From UBA10649 sp963793105 (GTDB lineage Bacteria > Actinomycetota > Actinomycetes > S36-B12), in assembly GCA_963793105.1 (NCBI GenBank), contig CAWBZB010000015.1:1-64000 (forward strand): 64,000 nt of DNA, in the 5' to 3' direction. A model generated the notes under the pieces. The model saw only the letters and a program-made list of their open reading frames with translations, was not told the origin of the DNA and ran no database searches. How positions within the stretch are numbered: the stretch's first letter is position 1; every line of letters starts with the position of its first letter. Shown here in pieces: positions 61,228 through 64,000 of this stretch. The translations under genes and the position numbers were made by a program.

Positions 61228-62271
61228 ATGCCAACACTGCGCCGCTACCTGTCGGCCGGGCGCGACGTCGCGCGTGACGCGGTGACCTGGCGCCCGGGTC
61301 GGCAGACCAGCGAGGACACCTACCTGGCCGTCCGCACCCTGCATCGCAAGACCGGAGGAGTCTCGAGCAGGGCCGCGCTCGCGGTGGTGCGGGCACGTGC
61401 ACGACCGGGGCGGGGCTGACGCCGCGGGCGCGCTGGACGCCCGCGTGGCAGCCGGCGCTCGCGGACGGTGAGCAGGGACGGCGTCGAGCGTGACGCCGCC
61501 GCTGCTCGACGACGGCGGCCGCTGGCGCGGATCCGCGACTTCGCGGCGACGGCCCCGGCCATCCTGTCGCAGCGTCGACGGCAGCGACGCAGGCGCGGGA
61601 CCCTGCAGGATCGGGACGCCGGACACGGCCGGGGTGCGCATCGTCGAGCGGTTCGTCCTCGACCAGCCCGACATCCAGGGCGTCATCGCCAGCCCGCAGG
61701 TGCGCGACTTCGCGCGCGGCCTACTTCCACGCGACCCCCGTGATGCACCCGCCGCAGCTGTACTGGTCGCTGCGCCGGCGCCCGGCTGATCGGGCGAGGC
61801 GGCGGCCGTCGAGCGCGCGTCGGTTCCACTGGGACTACGACGGCCTGGCCGGCCTGCGGCTGCACATGTACCTGACCGACGTGGACGAGGGCGCGGCGCC
61901 GATGAGCTACGTCCTGGGCAGTCACGCCCAGGGCGGGCTTCGGTCACCGGCACTGCGGCAACGCGGACATGGGCGTCGCCGACGAGGAGCTGTACGCGCA
62001 GTACCCGGCCTCGGCGGTGCGGGCCATCACCGGCCCGGCCGGCACGACGTTCATCAGCGACTCCCGGGGCCTGCACCGCGGCAACGACGCCATCAGCGCG
62101 GACCGGCTCTTCCTCGTCATGCCGATGCAGGCCACCGGGTTCGGCGGCTACCAGCTGCGCCCGCGGCTGGTGACCCCGAAGGACCCGGGGCTGAAGGCCG
62201 GGATCGAGCAGGGCCGGGTGGAGCTCAGCCTCTTCCGGCCCCGCCCCGAGGGGTCGGCCGGAACGCGCTGA
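61228..62271 (+). pseudogene. phytanoyl-CoA dioxygenase-like (PhyH) enzyme, multiple frame breaks
   Basis: About 340 aa assembled from several frames. It starts 'MPTLRRYLSAGRDVARDAVT' after GGGAGG. Later come 'VRIVERFVLDQPDIQGVIAS', 'YFHATPVMHPPQLYWSLRRR', and the iron-binding 'FHWDYDGLAGLRLHMYLTDV' (H-x-D). The intact end (about 61970-62271) holds 'TTFISDSRGLHRGNDAISAD', giving the distal His and the 2-oxoglutarate Arg region. It is an Fe(II)/2-oxoglutarate oxygenase likely to hydroxylate the peptide or another substrate of the cluster. It converges on the B2-like gene with a 47-nt overlap. Confidence 0.68.
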
Positions 62272-62679
62272 CGGCCGTGAACCCGTCGCTTGCCGGTCCG
62301 CCGACCACGGTGCCGGTGCTGCCCGACCAGCCAGGCGTGGGCGTCCCAGCCATCGGTGCGGCGCAGGCCGATGATCGCCGTGCCGGGCCGTCGGCGCAGC
62401 CGCAGCATGACCTGTGCGGCCAGGGCCTGGTCGAGGCAGTTCGCCTGCCACGGCACGCGACGGACGGCACGGCCCACCGCCGCCTGCACGGACGCCTCGA
62501 CTGCCGGTGGGCGAGGAGCCGTCCGGCCCGGCGTCGGGGGCGGGCACGGGGCTCCCGAGCAGGCGGTGCCAATGCCGCGTCGACAGGGTCCGGCGGGTGA
62601 CGGATGCGACGGCGAGGACGGTCCATGCCTCGGCGAGCATCGCAAGGTCCATCGCCCGCACGCGCGCCCGCTCAGCCAC
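62225..62679 (-). pseudogene. lasso-B2-like transglutaminase-fold protein, frame breaks
   Basis: About 150 aa in three frames: 'MLAEAWTVLAVASVTRRTLS' with 'RHWHRLLG', then 'VPWQANCLDQALAAQVMLRL' with 'RRPGTAIIGLRRTDGWDAHA' (nucleophile Cys and His), then 'GTVVGGPASDGFTAVSAF'. This is the pattern of lasso peptide B2 proteases (Transglut_core3), which remove the leader. The GTG at 62679 is 6 nt after TAGAGT. Breaks near 62515 and 62325 are 1-nt. Confidence 0.75.
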
Positions 62680-62685
62680 GAGGTG

Positions 62686-62691
62686 ACTCTA
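62686..62691 (-). promoter_or_regulatory. -10 element of the B2-like gene
   Basis: TAGAGT on the minus strand, 6 nt before the GTG at 62679. Confidence 0.45.
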
Positions 62692-62725
62692 GGCCGACCT
62701 CCCCGCGAGGACCTAGGACGGCCGC

Positions 62726-62731
62726 TAGGGT
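62726..62731 (+). promoter_or_regulatory. -10 element of putative precursor 3
   Basis: TAGGGT, 7 nt before the ATG at 62739. Supports expression of this very short gene. Confidence 0.45.
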
Positions 62732-62738
62732 GACGCCC

Positions 62739-62840
62739 ATGACGAATCCCAGCACCCCCGAGGCCCGCGAGCCCTGGCAGTCCCCGTCCGTCGAGCAGAT
62801 CGCCGTGACCGACGACGCGCAGTCCATTTCCTTCGCCTGA
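62739..62840 (+). CDS. putative RiPP precursor peptide 3
   Basis: 33 aa: begins 'MTNPSTPEAREPWQSPSVEQ' and ends 'IAVTDDAQSISFA'. It shares the MT start and the W-Q-S-P-x-V element with peptides 1 and 2 but lacks the GASGHPS block. It sits alone on the plus strand between the ATP-grasp and B2-like genes, which both run left. A small peptide here would be the natural partner of those enzymes. It is too short for certainty by composition alone. Confidence 0.5.
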   Translation: MTNPSTPEAREPWQSPSVEQIAVTDDAQSISFA

Positions 62841-62851
62841 CCGATCCGGTC

Positions 62852-63994
62852 CTAGCCGCGAAGCGGCAGTCGGCCTCCTCGCGTGAGCGCGAGCCAGCGG
62901 GCGAGGTCGCGGGCCTCCCGGTAGGTCAGCCGCGCATCCCCTCGATGCGCGTGCCGCCACGTGCGCCGCACGCTCAGCAGTTCCGCGGCCAGTCGCGGAT
63001 CCGTCTGGATCGCGCCCATGATCGTCCGCGACAGGTTCGTGGTCGTCGTTGGGGCGGGGCCTGAACCAGGGGCCGGCAGCGGCTCGCCCGCCCGGATGGC
63101 GCGCAGCGCGGGCAGGAGCGGGTACCCGAGCCGGTGCTGGTAGGCGTGCCACACGTTGGGCCGCAGGTCCACCTCGAACACCGCGTGCGTCCCGTTCGGG
63201 CGCCTTATGGCGGACAGGTTGCCGAACCAGCGACCGCCCAGCGCCGCGGCGATGCGGTCGAGGTCGGCAAGCAGGCGGCGATCGGTCAGCGGGACGAACT
63301 GCCGCGTCACCGAGACCCCGTAGGGGCCGAGCGACCGGAGCACGCGGGAGTAGGGGGCGGTGGCGACCCGGCCGTCACTGACGAGGATGTCGATGGACAC
63401 CAGGAACCCGTCGACGAGTTCCTCGACGAGGTAGGGCCCCTCGTTCCCGCGTCGCGGCACCACCACGTCGCCGGGAGATCGCAGCACTGTGGTGCCGGCG
63501 CCCGCGCCGCTGCGGTCCGCCTTGACGATCACCGGGTACCCGAGGGTCGCGGCTGCGTGCGGCAGGTCCCCGGGGGAGGGGGCCACCGTCCAGCGGGGCT
63601 GGTCGACGCCGAGGTCGCGCAGGAGTGCGGCCATCCCGGTCTTGGTGCCGACGGCGTCGAGGTGCGCGGCGGGTACCGGCAGCAGGGCCAGTGCACGCGG
63701 GTGGTGCTCGGCGGCCGCGAGCACGTCCCAGACGTCTGCATCGGAGCCGAGGATCACCCAGTCGCCGGGTCCGACCGAGTCGGCGATCGTCGCGAGGATG
63801 GCGTGCCGCTGCTCGAGGTCGTCGGGCAGCGTGGCGCATCGGCGGGGGTGGCGGCTGTAGCCCAGGCGGCTCCCCGGAGCCGACCACACGTCGACGGTGA
63901 GGCCGGCGGCGGTCAACATCGGCAGGAGGCGAGCAACGGCGGACGGGTGCGGGGAAATGACGACAACGCGGTCGACGCCGGCGCCCGTGGTCAT
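62852..63994 (-). CDS. ATP-grasp ligase
   Basis: 380 aa. ATP-grasp features: 'PVIVKADRSGAGAGTTVL' (adenine/phosphate Lys and loop), 'PYLVEELVDGFLVSIDILV' and the metal-binding end 'VFEVDLRPNVWHAYQHRLGY'. An N-terminal Rossmann-like domain begins 'RVVVISPHPSAVARLL'. It forms amide or ester bonds through an acyl-phosphate. Within a RiPP-like cluster it may close a ring or add a residue. The ATG is 7 nt from the window edge, so upstream partners are not visible. Confidence 0.88.
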   Translation of the reverse strand: MTTGAGVDRVVVISPHPSAVARLLPMLTAAGLTVDVWSAPGSRLGYSRHPRRCATLPDDLEQRHAILATIADSVGPGDWVILGSDADVWDVLAAAEHHPRALALLPVPAAHLDAVGTKTGMAALLRDLGVDQPRWTVAPSPGDLPHAAATLGYPVIVKADRSGAGAGTTVLRSPGDVVVPRRGNEGPYLVEELVDGFLVSIDILVSDGRVATAPYSRVLRSLGPYGVSVTRQFVPLTDRRLLADLDRIAAALGGRWFGNLSAIRRPNGTHAVFEVDLRPNVWHAYQHRLGYPLLPALRAIRAGEPLPAPGSGPAPTTTTNLSRTIMGAIQTDPRLAAELLSVRRTWRHAHRGDARLTYREARDLARWLALTRGGRLPLRG

Positions 63995-64000
63995 GACGTT

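Noticed and set aside
59592..62679. Labelling the cluster simply as a lasso peptide cluster
   Set aside because: B1-like and B2-like genes and a kinase fit, but no asparagine-synthetase cyclase is in the window. The peptides also lack a clear Gly/Ala/Ser-1 with Asp/Glu at position 7-9 after a leader Thr.

Overview
The window is about 70 percent G+C (estimated by eye) and dense with genes. Starts are often GTG, neighbouring genes overlap by 4 nt, and many markers are typical of Actinomycetota: a 13E12/DUF222 HNH protein, DUF5130, DUF3159, SHOCT/DUF6325, EttA, paired ClpP1/ClpP2, an IdeR-type iron box and a DosR-type box. I read it as chromosomal DNA of a high-GC actinomycete and cannot name the genus. 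No rRNA, CRISPR array, integrase or transposase is visible. No stretch above 300 nt lacks a feature. The longest gene-free gaps (about 210-250 nt at 3246-3454, 33423-33667, 37304-37523 and 47566-47812) hold only promoters or hairpins, or nothing I recognise.

Layout. 1-6.8 kb: tRNA-Arg, an MFS permease, an HNH protein, a second SSB, the ribosomal ABC-F factor EttA and a thioesterase. 6.8-15.9 kb: a seven-gene leftward run, mostly joined by 4-nt overlaps (prolyl oligopeptidase, MscS channel, epimerase/DUF2867, truncated haemoglobin, alpha-glucosidase, glutamate-cysteine ligase-like enzyme, M20 amidohydrolase). It fires from a 12-nt palindrome that also serves the divergent amidase-malQ pair. 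19.4-33.4 kb: DUF5130, a frameshifted DUF559 endonuclease-like gene between two palindromic repeats, PepN, a P-loop/DUF429 fusion, hemerythrin, Nei-type glycosylase, a class V aminotransferase, a molybdoenzyme/cytochrome b pair and methyltransferases. 33.6-47.6 kb: CcdA-thioredoxin fusion, diguanylate cyclase, tRNA-Gly, a glycosyltransferase/methyltransferase/prenyltransferase operon, iron-regulated EfeU, L,D-transpeptidase, and a divergent phosphoribosyltransferase-hydrolase / erythromycin-esterase pair around a DosR-like box. 47.8-52.6 kb: tRNA-Pro, tig, clpP1 and clpP2, with a glycosyltransferase and a cupin between tig and clpP1. From 52.6 kb to the end, where clpX would be expected, lies an accessory island: ABC exporter, four glycosylation-type genes, a MIP channel, then a RiPP-like cluster.

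The most unusual system is that cluster (about 59.1-64.0 kb): two tandem paralogous small peptides and a third short peptide, all with a W-x-[AS]-P-x-V motif, together with a PqqD-type recognition protein, an HPr-kinase-like kinase, a lasso-B2-like transglutaminase-fold protease, a PhyH-type Fe/2-oxoglutarate dioxygenase and an ATP-grasp ligase. No asparagine-synthetase-type lasso cyclase is visible in the window.

Many genes, above all at 54.4-62.7 kb, are broken by single-base frame changes while family-like protein continues in the next frame. I take most of these as sequencing or assembly indels rather than decay, but only reads can settle that. A TAGNNY-type -10 hexamer 6-8 nt before the start codon recurs across the window and points to widespread leaderless transcription. 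I used it to choose several starts.
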